A stretch of 64,000 nt of DNA from Trematomus loennbergii (Eukaryota; Chordata; Actinopteri; Perciformes; Nototheniidae): contig JAAOOA010000006.1 in assembly GCA_012861695.1 (NCBI GenBank), forward strand, positions 27,041,811 through 27,105,810, in the 5' to 3' direction. Below the pieces are notes generated by a model. That model had not been told where the DNA came from, ran no database searches, and was given only the letters and a program-made list of their open reading frames with translations. Made by a program: the position numbers and the translations under genes. Positions 24,235 through 59,030 of the stretch are shown here, piece by piece (within the stretch, counting starts at the first letter, position 1; every line of letters starts with the position of its first letter).

Positions 24235-24622
24235 GGGAGTGGCCGCGGTGCGTTCAAGGACCTCCGCAGAGAATCGGCCCTTTTAATGTTGGTTCCCCAT
24301 AAGCCAATCTTCCTTTCATGGAAGGTTTGGCGGAGGAGAGGGCCACCAGAGAGTACCACAGCTTCTTAGCTGCGGCTCCACAGCTCCTTGCATGTCCCCT
24401 AAAACACAGTTTTATGGGGAATGGAAGCTCAGCTGTGTACTGACAGAATGGATGGACAGGATACTGCAACTGGGTTACTCACTCCAGTTCTGCAGCGTCC
24501 CTCCTCCATTCAGGGGTGTAAGAGAGGCAAATATATCATCCTAAGAGGAGATAGGTTTCCTTTCAACAGAAATGCAGGCCCTGTTGCAAGAACGGTGGGT
24601 TACGTATTGTAACCCTAGTTCT
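24235..24622 (+). mobile_element. DIRS-like retrotransposon fragment, first copy
   Basis: GGTGCGTTCAAGGACCTC through TACTCACTCCAGTTCTGCAG parallels 25019-25290 of the larger copy. It ends in GGGTTACGTATTGTAACCC, the DIRS terminal sequence also found at 28475. Confidence 0.65.
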
Positions 24623-25018
24623 AGAGTGATGTGTGTGTGAAAAATGCATTCAATAAAAATGATTGCATTTATCCCTGAGTAAAAGTCATCTCTCTCCACA
24701 ATTCCACATTTCCCCATAATGTCTCGTTGAAATCGGCAAGATCCGTTTCATACGATATTAATTGGGCACCCATTATGAGACACAATTCCCCACTCGCCGC
24801 CCCAGTTGTAACTCCAGTAAAGGAGGCAGCCAGTGGGCGCGCGCATGTGAGTGTGATAAACCAGTGTCAAAGCGCTATGCGGGTGCAGGGACATTATGGC
24901 CGGCGTGTCGTTGTCAGAAAACACACCTCGCCTAGTGTAATAGCTCCGATTGATGCATTTCACCGTCTGTGTGAAGACGGAATTATGACGGGGCGCGCGC
25001 CCCCCCCGAGAGCATGCC

Positions 25019-25805
25019 GCGGTGCGTTCAAGGACCTCAGTAGAAAGTCGGCCCTTTCTGTGCCTTTTATGGAAGATTTGGCGGCGGAGTGGGCCACCAG
25101 AGAGTACTACAGCTTCATAGCTGCGACTCCACAGCTGCTTGCAGGTCCCCTAACACAGTTTTATGGGGAATGGAAGCTCAGCTGTGTACTGACAGAATGG
25201 ATAGACAGGACACTGAAACTGGGGTACTCACTCCAGTTTTGCAGCGTCCCTCCTCCATTCAGGGGCATAAGAGAGGCAAATCTATCATCCTAGGAGGAGA
25301 TAGGTTTCCAGGTGACAGGATGGGGGGGACCTGCCTAGAGAGAGCTATAGGTGGTGGCTGGCCTCTGACAGAAACTCGGCACATCAACCTTCTAGAGCTA
25401 CGGGCAGTAGTACGGCTCCTACAGCACTGCAAACCCTTACTACATGTGCTGGTGAGGAGCGACAACCGCACCACAGAGGCTTACATCAACAGGCAGGACG
25501 GAGTCAGCTCCGCCGCCTTGTTTAGCGCAGCGGAGAACCTGTGGTTGTGGGCCTCAGAGAATGTTTTTATCTCTAAAGGCCCCCCATATTCCGGGACTGG
25601 AGAACAGGGGGGCCGGCCTCTTGTCAAGAGGCGAATGGTGGTTCTCCCTGGCTCGGCAGGACAATCCACCCTTGGGGGTGGACACGTTTGCACACGAGCC
25701 ATGGCCAAGATAGCTGCTCTACGCCTTTCCACCGCAGGTGCAATCGGGGCGTTACCCACTCTGGGCCAACCTCTCCAGGCTTGGCTCCTGAGAGGGACAG
25801 GCTGA
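25019..25805 (+). pseudogene. DIRS reverse transcriptase start and RNase H remnant
   Basis: 25194-25262 reads TEWIDRTLKLGYSLQFCSVP, the DIRS motif just ahead of the reverse transcriptase. The catalytic fingers and palm are missing: in another frame the sequence moves directly to GGGWPLTETRHINLLELRAV and HVLVRSDNRTTEAYINRQDG, an RNase H-like domain with the SDN motif (25350-25510). A downstream stretch degenerates before 25805. Confidence 0.75.
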
Positions 25806-25811
25806 GACAGG

Positions 25812-26437
25812 GTGGATTGTCTGACAGTTATTCAGTCTATCCAGGCAGCTAGAGCGGGATCCACCACAGCCTGTTACAGGCCGAAGTGGCTGGGATTCCA
25901 GCGATGGTGTGAGGAGCGGAGAATAGAGCCCCTATCTTGTGAGTTGGGCTCTATTTTGTCCTACTTACAGTTACTGGTGGACAGAGGGCTTGCTCATTCC
26001 ACAGTGAAAGTGTATGCAGCAGCCATCTCGTCCTGCCATGATGGATTTGACGGCAGGTCAGCCTTTAGACAGCCACTGATGTCGCGGTTTTTACAGGGGG
26101 TCAGGAGGCTGCGCCCAGTAGTGGGACCTGCCGTTGGTGCTCGAGGCTTTGGTCACCAGTGGCGTCGCCTGGCCTGGGCATCCGGGGCTTTAGCCCCGAA
26201 TGTTTTTTCTGTAGCCCCGGACAATTCTCCCTCAATAATATAATACATTAACCGTGCTTTACGTGAACCTCATCATGACACAAGAGAGGACGGCAGCACT
26301 GTAATTTCCCGTGTTCAGTGAATGCAACAGAGGCATGACACCAGACCAATCAGAGAGTTGCATGGAAATAAACGTGTGCTTGTGTCATTCAAGCTCGGCT
26401 CTGTGTGTGTGTGTGGCAATAGCGCATTTAGTGTGAT

Positions 26438-26468
<31 letters not shown>

Positions 26469-27960
26469 GGAGGGAGGGAGGGACCGGTGCCAGCATGGAC
26501 GGTGTTGTTAGCATCTGGTTAGCTAGCTGCACTAACGGACTTAAGGAGCTGTTTGTTCCACAAGAAGCTGGAGGAGAGTCTCTCCTCTCAGACTGAGAGA
26601 CTCAGGTGAGCTAAAGGACTCTCTGAGTGTTTAGATACATAACTTTAGTCTAAGTTATCTCAGTGGGTCTCAAACGGTTTGGTCACAAATTATTCAAAAG
26701 ATTATTTCCGCGGCACACCTTCATATGATCATTATAGTTATAAAAAAAAGAGAATAAAGGAAAAACAGTTATGAAATACTATATGGCAGTAAAACAAAAA
26801 TAGAGTTTAAAAGGGGAGTGATTAGTAAAATATCCATAAAGAAAAAAGTACATCTGTTTACAGTTCTGCTTCATATGGGTGTTGAGAGGTATCCATAGAT
26901 CTCTTCATTTTGCTCTCAAAGTGCACCAGATTGATGCATATAACTTCAATATTAAAAAAAAATCTTCCCGGGGGAGCATCCCCCGGACCCCCTAGAGGAG
27001 GTGAGCCCCCCACTCATAAAAAATACCACTTTACCCCTGCCTATATGCCGTGAGCTGATTATCGAGCCTTCATGTAACAGTCGCGGGTGTACTGTGTGTG
27101 TGCGTGTGGGGAGTGTTGCAGTGAAAAATGCCACTGTAGTGCCGCCGCCACTGTGGGCTAAGCCCCGAATGTTTTCAGGTCCAGGCGACGCCCCTGTTGG
27201 TCACAGAACCATTTGAGCCTCTGGAGCTCTCCTCCCTGAAAGCACTGTCGTGGAAGAGGCTACTTGCCTTAACGTCAGCCAAGAGAGTGTCCAAATTAAC
27301 CGCTCTCTGTCGGTGCACCCGAGTTGCTTGTGATCCGGGGTGACCAGAGCGGGGCAACACTCAGGCCGAAGCCCTCCTTTGTGCCCAAGAGCTTAAGGAG
27401 TGCGTTCAGGTCGAGGGCTATTCAGCTAGGGGGCTTTAGTCTTCCACCCCATAGTGGGGCCAGGGAAGCTAATTAGCACCTCCTCTGCCCGGTGCGTGCG
27501 CTGGCATGTTATGTAGGGCGCACAGGTTCCATTAGGCGCACTGAACAGCTGTTTGTGTGCTTTGGGGGCGGGGTGACCGGGAGAGCTCTGTCCAAGAAAC
27601 GCCTGGCAGGATGGCTCTGCGAGTGCATTGCACATGCCTACGGACAGGCGGGGAGAGCTCCCCACTGGGGTCCATGCACACTCTACACGTGGTATGGCTG
27701 TATCAACAGCCTTGTTCAACGGCGTGAGTGTGGAGAACATATGCACGGCGGCGTCTTGGTCAAACGCCAGGCCCCTTCATAAAGTTTTATCTCTTGGACA
27801 TGTCTGGCTCTTTCTCATCGTCTGTGCTTGCTGGGGCAACACAGGACTGGTGAGGAGGGGGGGGCTGTGGGTCAGTAGGTATCTGACCCCCCCTGGATAT
27901 AATGCACTTGTGTTTTCCCCATGCTCCTTAGGGACCGGGAAACATGGTGCACAGTAAGCC
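25812..27960 (+). pseudogene. DIRS tyrosine recombinase, split by a hAT element
   Basis: 25812-26156 codes for the N-terminal core-binding part (RPKWLGFQRWCEERRIEPLS, LAHSTVKVYAAAISSCHDGF). The catalytic part resumes after the insert at 27205 (LSSLKALSWKRLLALTSAKR). Frames then shift: 27492 onward gives EQLFVCFGGG, RALSKKRLAGWLCE, and from 27628 HAHSTRGMAV, the HxxR catalytic box at 27679-27690, with NGVSVENICTAASWSNARPL after it. Family proteins cut and join circular DNA copies. At least one frameshift and a stop make this inactive. Confidence 0.8.
26157..27196. mobile_element. Non-autonomous hAT element nested in the DIRS recombinase
   Basis: Terminal repeats CAGTGGCGTCGCCTGG and CCAGGCGACGCCCCTG are inverted repeats with one mismatch. 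The flanks are a perfect 8-bp duplication TTGGTCAC (26149-26156, 27197-27204). Removing the insert restores the DIRS reading Gly-Phe-Gly-His. Internal AGCCCCGAATGTTTT occurs near both ends. A (GA)n run lies at 26438-26483. No transposase recognised. Confidence 0.92.
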
Positions 27961-28255
27961 CCATGCAGGGCTGGAGAGCCTTCCCCACTAGGGTCCATGC
28001 ACACTCTGCACGAGGTAAGCGTGTGAGTGTGGGGGACATAGTGCACTTGCGTTCTTCCCGTGCTCCTTAGGGACCCGGGAGGCGTGGTGCGCAGTAAGCC
28101 CCATACAGGGCTGGAGGGCGCTCCCCACTTGCCTGTGGGCGGGCGGGGAGAGTCTTCCCCACTACGGTTCATGCACACTCTACGCGAGGTAAGCGCGTGT
28201 GAGTGTGGGGGACACGGTACACTTACGTTCTCCCCATGCTCCTTAGGGACCTGGG
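27903..28255 (+). repeat. Tandem repeat within the DIRS 3' part, about 2.3 units
   Basis: Units start near 27903, 28042 and 28217 at TGCACTTG.GTT/TACACTTACGTT, followed by CCATGCTCCTTAGGGACC, and include GTCCATGCACACTCT, the same DNA that codes the recombinase HxxR box upstream. Units are about 140 and 175 bp. Confidence 0.75.
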
Positions 28256-28472
28256 AAATTAGGCTCTACCCAGCCAAGTAAGCTGCGGCCCCGACTTCTC
28301 CACGGTCACAACCGGATGAGAAGAAGTTGAGGTGTGGTGGCTGTTAACCAAAGGCCGGTCAGGGCAGTGTGATGGGTCGATGTTGTTGGACGACAGGGCG
28401 TTTATCCATCAGGGCTCCACCCACTGTACCCATAGAGTCCAGTAGAGGGCGGAGCCTGTGTGAGATATAACG

Positions 28473-28770
28473 GGGGGTTACGTATTGTAACCCTAGTTAT
28501 ATAAGCACAGGCGGAGCCCTCTGCCTGGGGGCCCTGTCTTTCCTATGCCGCTCGCTGAAGAGGGTGTAGGATGACAGTCAGGAGGCGTAGCCGCCTTATA
28601 TACTGTGGGTCTGCGAGCGCATTCAGGTAGGCTCGCCCCGAATGGCCGGCTACGTTTATGCAACTCAGTATGTGAATGCTCGCATAGCATGGTTAAGGGT
28701 AGTACCCATAGAGTCCAGTAGAGGGCTCCGCCTGTGCTTATATAACTAGGGTTACAATACGTAACCCCCC
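28473..28770. repeat. DIRS terminal 50-bp inverted repeat with 197-bp spacer
   Basis: 28473-28522 (GGTTACGTATTGTAACCC, then GCACAGGCGGAGCCCTCT) and 28720-28770 are perfect reverse complements. CCATAGAGTCCAGTAGAGGG also occurs at about 28431 and 28706. Confidence 0.9.
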
Positions 28771-29230
28771 ATTTCTCTCTTTAAGGTCTGCAGCCACTCG
28801 GCTGAGCTCTGCTCTCCGAACTTGTTTGTCCTTCATGGTCTCATCCTTCTCTTCCTTCAAACTTTACCAAAGCTATTGGATTACCGCATCTTTCTCCTTC
28901 ACTGTGGATTTCTTATCTGACAGAAAATGTCGGACTGTAGAGCCTTCAGTATTTTATTTCTTCCTTCTTCCCAACTGATCACCTTTAAATTTGAACATTT
29001 GCAAACAATATGAATAAATGTGTATCTTTGTTATAATTGGTTACTATATGTAAAATGCCCAAAAGGTTATTGAATTCAGATTTTCAAAAATGTGCATGGT
29101 TTGCAAGATAATAATTAGTAAATCAAAATGTTTACCACTTAACTTCAGTGTAATCAGAAATGAAGAAATACTGCAGCAGCTGATCGCCAGTGAGGATGAG
29201 TTTGGGAAGTGTGTAGTGCCCCCCTTCCCG
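28771..29230. other. Unannotated intergenic DNA
   Basis: Nothing supported. Confidence 0.4.
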
Positions 29231-29233
29231 CAG

Positions 29234-29302
<69 letters not shown>

Positions 29303-29320
29303 GTCTGTGTGTGTGTGCAG
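29234..29320. repeat. (TG)n microsatellite
   Basis: About 66 bp of uninterrupted TG, then TTGTC and a further short TG run. Confidence 0.97.
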
Positions 29321-31914
29321 CTGTTTTGGGCTTTGACAGTCACTTTCCATTAAAGTCACTGAGCCCTCTCCCACAATGCATTTCTCTCTTGCTGTGGGCC
29401 AGCTCAGGAGAAGTTCAGGGACAGGTTGGCTGGGGAAAATTCACAAATAGTCATTTTATTCTTTTGAATTTATACATGTTAATCCCGGAGGCCGATATAC
29501 GTTGTTTCTCTCCTTCCTGACCATTTTTTGAAGCCACTGCTGAAAGGCATCATGGGTCATCGGGACAGTTTATGCACATGTTACACTACTGTACTTTAGG
29601 TTTTGTTGTTAGCTGTTTACCTTAAACACAAATAATGTTTGAAACCTTCCATCTCAGTTATTTTGATGTGATTATTAAAATGTTTGTATTTAACTTTTAC
29701 CAAATGTATCTTGAACTACCAGTGACCCTATAAATGTATTTTATATTTTTCTCTTTTTATTCTAATTTGTCTTTATCTTATGTCTTGTCTTAAATAAATG
29801 TAATTTTTGAAGTGGCAGAAAATAGAAATTCTAATTTGAAGCACAGCTACCTCTTAAATTGTACCTGTACAGTACTTGAGTACCTTTATGTTGTACTTAA
29901 GAACATGACTTTAGTTAAACAATTGTCTTTACTGAATTAATGATGACTAAATAATGGTTATTAATTAATGGTTTTGAAGGCATTTCAGAGCTTTAGCTTT
30001 TTGGGTTGGCAAAATGAATGCAGACATGAAGCACGTAAAGGGTGGGTGTTGTTTGAAGTGGGGAGGGGCTGCAGCTGTTGTAGTGTAGTGGGGTAAACTT
30101 CAGCCCCCGTCCCCCACAGCTGACCCATAATACAACAACGCTATGCAACCACAGATAACATTTTTATAAATCCCAATTCAAGTGCACTAAACTTGTCATG
30201 AATGTTTAACAACTGTGTGTTTTGCACTTTGTTCCCCCAGGTCCTCGCCTTCTCCTACTGAGTTATTAGTTGATTATTGACGGTAAACTAGAGAATTTTA
30301 TAGAAATTAAGTCAGCAACAGCCGCTTTCTAAACATGATTACAGTAGTGGAAAAAATATTTGGATGCTTTACCTATGTTAAGGTACTATTATTTAACCGT
30401 TTAAATTCTTTACGACAACTACTGCATTCAAGATACGGCTTCAGAAAAGAATATAAGTAAAAACTCGAATTGTGGTGGTAAAGTTTTTTCTGTCAGTGTT
30501 TTATGATGCTTCCGTATTTATATGAAGTGTGAATTTTACTGCTGTGGATTTTAAGGTTGAGCTATTTTTAACTCCCTTATATACTGTTGGGTAATGTAAT
30601 ACAGTGAATCATATTCGATAAGATTATTATGTTTGTAGCCATCCTTTGATATCACTCACACGTTTGTCAACTTTTCAAGATGTCAGAAAAACTGCAGTTT
30701 CCCGCTTGGGGACTTTTCTTAAATGTTCAGGTTCATATTTGTATTTTGTTCCTCGTCTACTGTGACATGTCTCCATGCTTTAATGTAAAAAAAAGTATTT
30801 ATTTTTCTCATACTGCCTGTGCTGCAGCACCTCTTTTCACCCTCTGTCTGAAACCAGAACCAAACCAAATATAACACACTACATAATAGGGCCTCCATAC
30901 TATACTATGATACTTTTATGGCAAACTATGGTACGAAAAGTAAAACAATTTCTGATGGAGTTGTATACAAACTATTGCATTGCATTTATGACATATATGC
31001 TGACATTTTTATAGAACGCTTAACTATGACTGTTTTTTATTGAATGCCATAAGTTGACTTTAGTATTCAAGAACACTTCTCCCACCATTGCTCCCCCTCC
31101 TACGGCTGAGTATGGGGGAGGTTTCCAAAGTCGGGGTCAGACCATCATGTAAACTAAAGTTTGTGCTTTAACCACTTCACATGATTATCTGGGTAGATCT
31201 GCACTGTTCCTGAAGGACTTCCCTGCACTCCACTCTCCATCTGAGCTCTTTGTGATCTCCTCACCCGCCCTTTTGCAGCTCATCAGATATAAACATTGAT
31301 GGCCCGGCTTACATGTCTGCTAAGAAATCCCTGGATTTGTGGGTTCACGGCTCGGTATCATTTTCCCGTCTGCCCGTGCCAACACACTGCAGCATGTAAT
31401 CGGCCGTCCAGCCAGTCTGGAGTCTGAGACACAAGAGGAGGAGGAGCAGATTTACTGGTCTGACTTCCTCTGGTTATCCATCCTCACACATCTGGAGGAG
31501 TGTTTGATTGATAGGGGACACTGAGCCTCTGAAATTAAAGAAGTAACAGCAGTGTTTTCATGTTGCACTCAAATCTGCTCAAATCTGACTAGACACAGCA
31601 AACAAGGGAGTCAGAATACTTTTTTTAACAAAGTATACGGTCTATAAACAAACACTATTAAAAAATTAGAGCATTCAAACAACAATACTAAAACATAGTA
31701 AAGTGTTGAAATATTATAAATATAGCGTATACTTACACTGAAATATATTTTTATTAGGTGGACGTTTCTTTTAGGTGGCAAAAATGCTTTCGTTGCTGCC
31801 TCCGTCTGCAGAATTGCATTGGTTTGCTTATTTTGCTGTTCCTCCTGCCTGCTTCTCCAAACTGTAGGTAAAACACGCCAAACAACCCAACTACATAAAA
31901 CTTCACCTATCCTG
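29321..31914. other. Unannotated intergenic DNA, AT-rich
   Basis: I found no coding exon, RNA gene or recognisable repeat in these 2.6 kb, which makes this the longest repeat-poor stretch between the two genes. Confidence 0.4.
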
Positions 31915-32075
31915 TTAAAAGGGGCCCTACTATGTTTTTTAGGGTTTTTTATTTCCTGTAGTGTTATTTAGGTTTTTGTGCATGTAAATGGTCTGCAAAG
32001 GCCCCCCTGCCTGAAACGCCTCGATTGAAGTCCTTTGTTTACTTCTGTAACATAATGACATCACTATGTAACACT
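31915..32075 (+). repeat. Dispersed repeat (GTGCATGTAAATGGTCTGCAAAGG family)
   Basis: TTTTTAGGGTTTTTTATTTCCTGTAG, TGCATGTAAATGGTCTGCAA, GCCTGAAACGCCTC and ATAATGACATCACT recur at about 40550-40850 and 62900-63090, showing one interspersed family. Class not determined. Confidence 0.7.
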
Positions 32076-32083
32076 CGTGCTTC

Positions 32084-32215
32084 TATAGAGTGGTGCAGGG
32101 ATGATGTATTTACCCGGAAGTAAGCTGCGCATGGGTTCCCTCGACAAAAAAGCAATGGGATTTCTCCATAGGATTTTGTAAAATAGCTCGAAATAAGGTC
32201 TGTGGAAAATGAACC
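32084..32215 (+). repeat. Left arm of an inverted repeat around a MITE
   Basis: ATAGAGTGGTGCA, CACCCGGAAG-like, TTTCTCCATAGGATTTTGTA and AAATAAGGTCTGTGG match the reverse complement of 33422-33553. Confidence 0.75.
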
Positions 32216-32664
32216 TGTTTGATAAATGCACGTTTTGTTCAGCCGATAATCTCCACATGTCTACCCTACTTTTATAATTTTATAATCATAAATCTAATCG
32301 CCAGAAGCAAAATGCTAAAGTTATGCTATAAACAAACTACAGCAGGGTCGCACGACTTCAACGTCACGCCAACTTAAGATCCATATTAAAAAATACAGAT
32401 TTGAAATTGTACAAGTTGAAGCTTTTGTTTTAACAGTTTGCAAGAGCGCAGGTACTTGCTTTCAAGCAGAACAGGGCAAACTAACTTAGCGGGAGTGTTT
32501 ACATGTTCGGCGTAATGACGTACAACTTCCTCGACAACTTCTGTAGTCCTATTCAGCCACTTGTTTACAACCATCGTTTTTCAGATACGTAAACTCTTCA
32601 AAAATCACCAGTGGGGTCACTGCTGATGTATTTAATGTCGTAGAACAAAACGTGATCCGTCTCT

Positions 32665-33409
32665 TAAAGGGCCCATGTCATGCTTCCGGTTATTACCCGT
32701 CCCCTTGTGTGTTATGTAGCTTTTTATGCATGTAAACGTTCTGCAAAGTCACAAACCCTCAAAGTACACCCTGTAGCGAGTAAAACTCTAACACAGAAAA
32801 GACCTGTCTATGCTGCCCCAGAACGCCTCGTTGGAGATTTCTCTTTTTCTTCCTGGGTACAGTGACGTGACCATACCCAAATGGACCAATCCGTGGAGCT
32901 CCTCACACACACACACTCTCTCTCAGAACAACTGTGACGCGCTGGGGGGGGAGGGGTGCTAGTGGAGCCTCACAGATGCCTCACGCGTCCATTCACGATG
33001 TCTCGTGGTCTCGCAGATCCCACGCAGCAAGCGCTCCTCGCCGCGCAACGTCCCACCAACACGGCACCCAGACCCCACGCAGCATTCTCATCTGTTTGTC
33101 CTTACTGGTGTCATTTTCTGGTTGCTAACGCCATTGTGACACATAATCACTGATGTTCCGCTGTAACGGTGGTAGACTCATCAGAACAGAGTGGGCGAGC
33201 TGACCAATCAGAGCACAGTGGGCTCATAGGGAGGGGGGGGCAGGAGCTCCAACAAGCCGTGTAGGACAGAGAGTGAATACACATACTATACAGAGATGCT
33301 GTATGAGAAACCAATGTGAGTTTGGAAAATTGCACAATATAAATCTATTCTAGTAGACCTTAACAATGGAATTATGATCAGTAGAAATGGCCATGACATG
33401 GGACCTTTA
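32665..33409. mobile_element. MITE with TTAAAGG-CCATGTCATG ends
   Basis: Left TAAAGGGCCCATGTCATG and right CATGACATGGGACCTTTA are inverted repeats with one mismatch. No coding sequence. It lies between the inverted arms at 32084 and 33422. Confidence 0.75.
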
Positions 33410-33421
33410 CATTTGTGTCAA

Positions 33422-33553
33422 CCACAGACCTTATTTCGAGCTATTTTCCAAAATCCTATGGAGAAATCCCATTGACTCTGAGACGAGGGAACCGGTAGTG
33501 GTAAAATGCTAACTCACTTCCGGGTCTTAGGACTCGTCACTGCACCACTCTAT
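33422..33553 (-). repeat. Right arm of the 32.1-33.6 kb inverted repeat
   Basis: CCACAGACCTTATTTCGAGC to TGCACCACTCTAT, reverse complement of the left arm. Confidence 0.75.
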
Positions 33554-35299
33554 TCGCAAGCGCTCCAACACATTGTACGTGAAATCTCCTAAGGGGCTAA
33601 GGGTCTGGACATCTCTAAGAGGTTGAACAGTCACAACAGAGCCAGCCATCTAACCAATCAGAGTAGACTGGGCTCTGGTTTCAGACAGAGGGTGAAAAGA
33701 GGTGCTGCACGCAGTATGAGAAAAATAAAGAGCTTTTTGAACATTAAAGCATGGAGACATGTCCCAGTAGAGGTACTGAATACAAATATGAAATGTGAAA
33801 ATGTGCATAATTGGTCCCCTTTAATTAATCTTAACCAGCCAAAAGAATAAAAAGTTCAAATGTGTTCATTATGTGCAGTAACAACATTATGACATGAATA
33901 GAGACAACATAATCTCTACTGCACACTGTCCTTTTCTAATAAACAGAGTAAACTATTTTTCCAAAAGAAATATTTATTGAAAACGCAAATGTACATTTGT
34001 ATGATACAAATCCTCGACTATCCAGGAGGGTCTGTTTGATCTGAATTTAGTCCAGAGAGAAACCTTTATATTGCAATATCAAGCCCTCTTCTGTAAGGAA
34101 GGAATACAACCAAATCAAATGTTGCAACATGTCTGTCTGGATGTTCTCAGTTGGTCCTAATGCTTCTCTTCTCTCTCTGTATTTGTCCATAAAATTACAA
34201 CGTTTGTGCTCTATCAAACTCCAATAAATAAATAAAGTGCTCCACATACAGTTGGGTTTAAATCAGTTAAACACCTCACTAGTGTTGATTATATAAAGTA
34301 CATTTAAAATCACTAAATATACAGTTGATAGTTGCTTTTTCTAAAATTGATATATATAAGAATTTGGTATTGCAAATCATTAAAAGAAAGTAAAGATATT
34401 TACAAAAAAGCACAACATGAGGAATTCTGGGTAAAATATGAATCTCTCTCTCTCTACTTTTAAGTCATGGAAGCACAGGAGCACTCTTAGGTTATGAGCA
34501 GAAACAGTGGCTCACCCTTCAAAACAAAATTCAACTTACTTTTGACATTGCTTAACTTTGACCTTTCTCTGCAGTCTGGCAGGGAGGTGGCAGTGCAGCT
34601 GTGCAGCGGGGGATTTGGGACCAATTAGATATCAAAATAGGGACAATGTGTCTGATGATTACAAAAGTGCTGTAACTACCAAGTGTTTTGTGACTTCCTT
34701 TTAAATAATTTGCATTACTTGTTATCTCCTTTAATTTGATATATTAAAGCACATAGGCTTAACTGAGAAAGGCAGCTTTTTGTTTAATAAAAAATAGAAG
34801 GAAGGGAAGGAATGATGGGAAATTTGACCATCCTGCTGAGTATTGCAATATTATAATCACTGCTATGAATTACATGCCACCAGTCTGCTGCTCTTATTTT
34901 ACAATTAACTTAAAGGAACATTTAAGCTGCACAGTAAATTAACTTAAAGCTTTTTTTTTTGTAAATGTTGATCAATTAAAATCCTCAAATAGTCATATGA
35001 AGGCTACACTCTTGTTTTACTTCCCTTGAAAGGTAAATATCAGAGGTCAAAGGTCACCTTTAGGGCCCTGTCTGCAGCTGGCCTGCAGTACCACCTCTCT
35101 GCCAGCAGAGGCAGCAGAACAACTAACTGGAGAGCAAGAGCGTCAGTCATGAAGTCCAGACAATCCCAGCTCAGTATTCCACTCTCGCAACATCCTAAAG
35201 CAACAATGCTGAGCTTTCATCTTCCTCTTCATCGTTTTGTGGTTTAAGAGGATGTAGATCTAAACACCATCTGTGTGTGTGTCGGTGCAGTGTGTGTGT
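33554..35299. other. otog 3' flank
   Basis: Contains the otog 3' UTR, whose end I cannot place; an AATAAA on the minus strand occurs only at about 33968-33973. No other gene is seen. Confidence 0.4.

Positions 35300-59030
<23,731 letters not shown>

Larger units (their letters stand above)
25015..28770 (+). mobile_element. DIRS-type (tyrosine recombinase) retrotransposon, decayed, hAT insert inside
   Basis: Order on the plus strand: beginning of a reverse transcriptase, RNase H, tyrosine recombinase, then a terminal inverted-repeat structure (28473-28770). This order and the lack of a DDE integrase are features of DIRS elements. Most of the reverse transcriptase is deleted and frames are broken; the element is dead. 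Confidence 0.8.

Noticed and set aside
23782..24359. Overlapping GC-rich frames on both strands (210, 108, 92 aa)
   Set aside because: Openness comes from the minisatellite and GC content. A DIRS gag-like origin is possible for 23848 onward but I could not recognise a motif.
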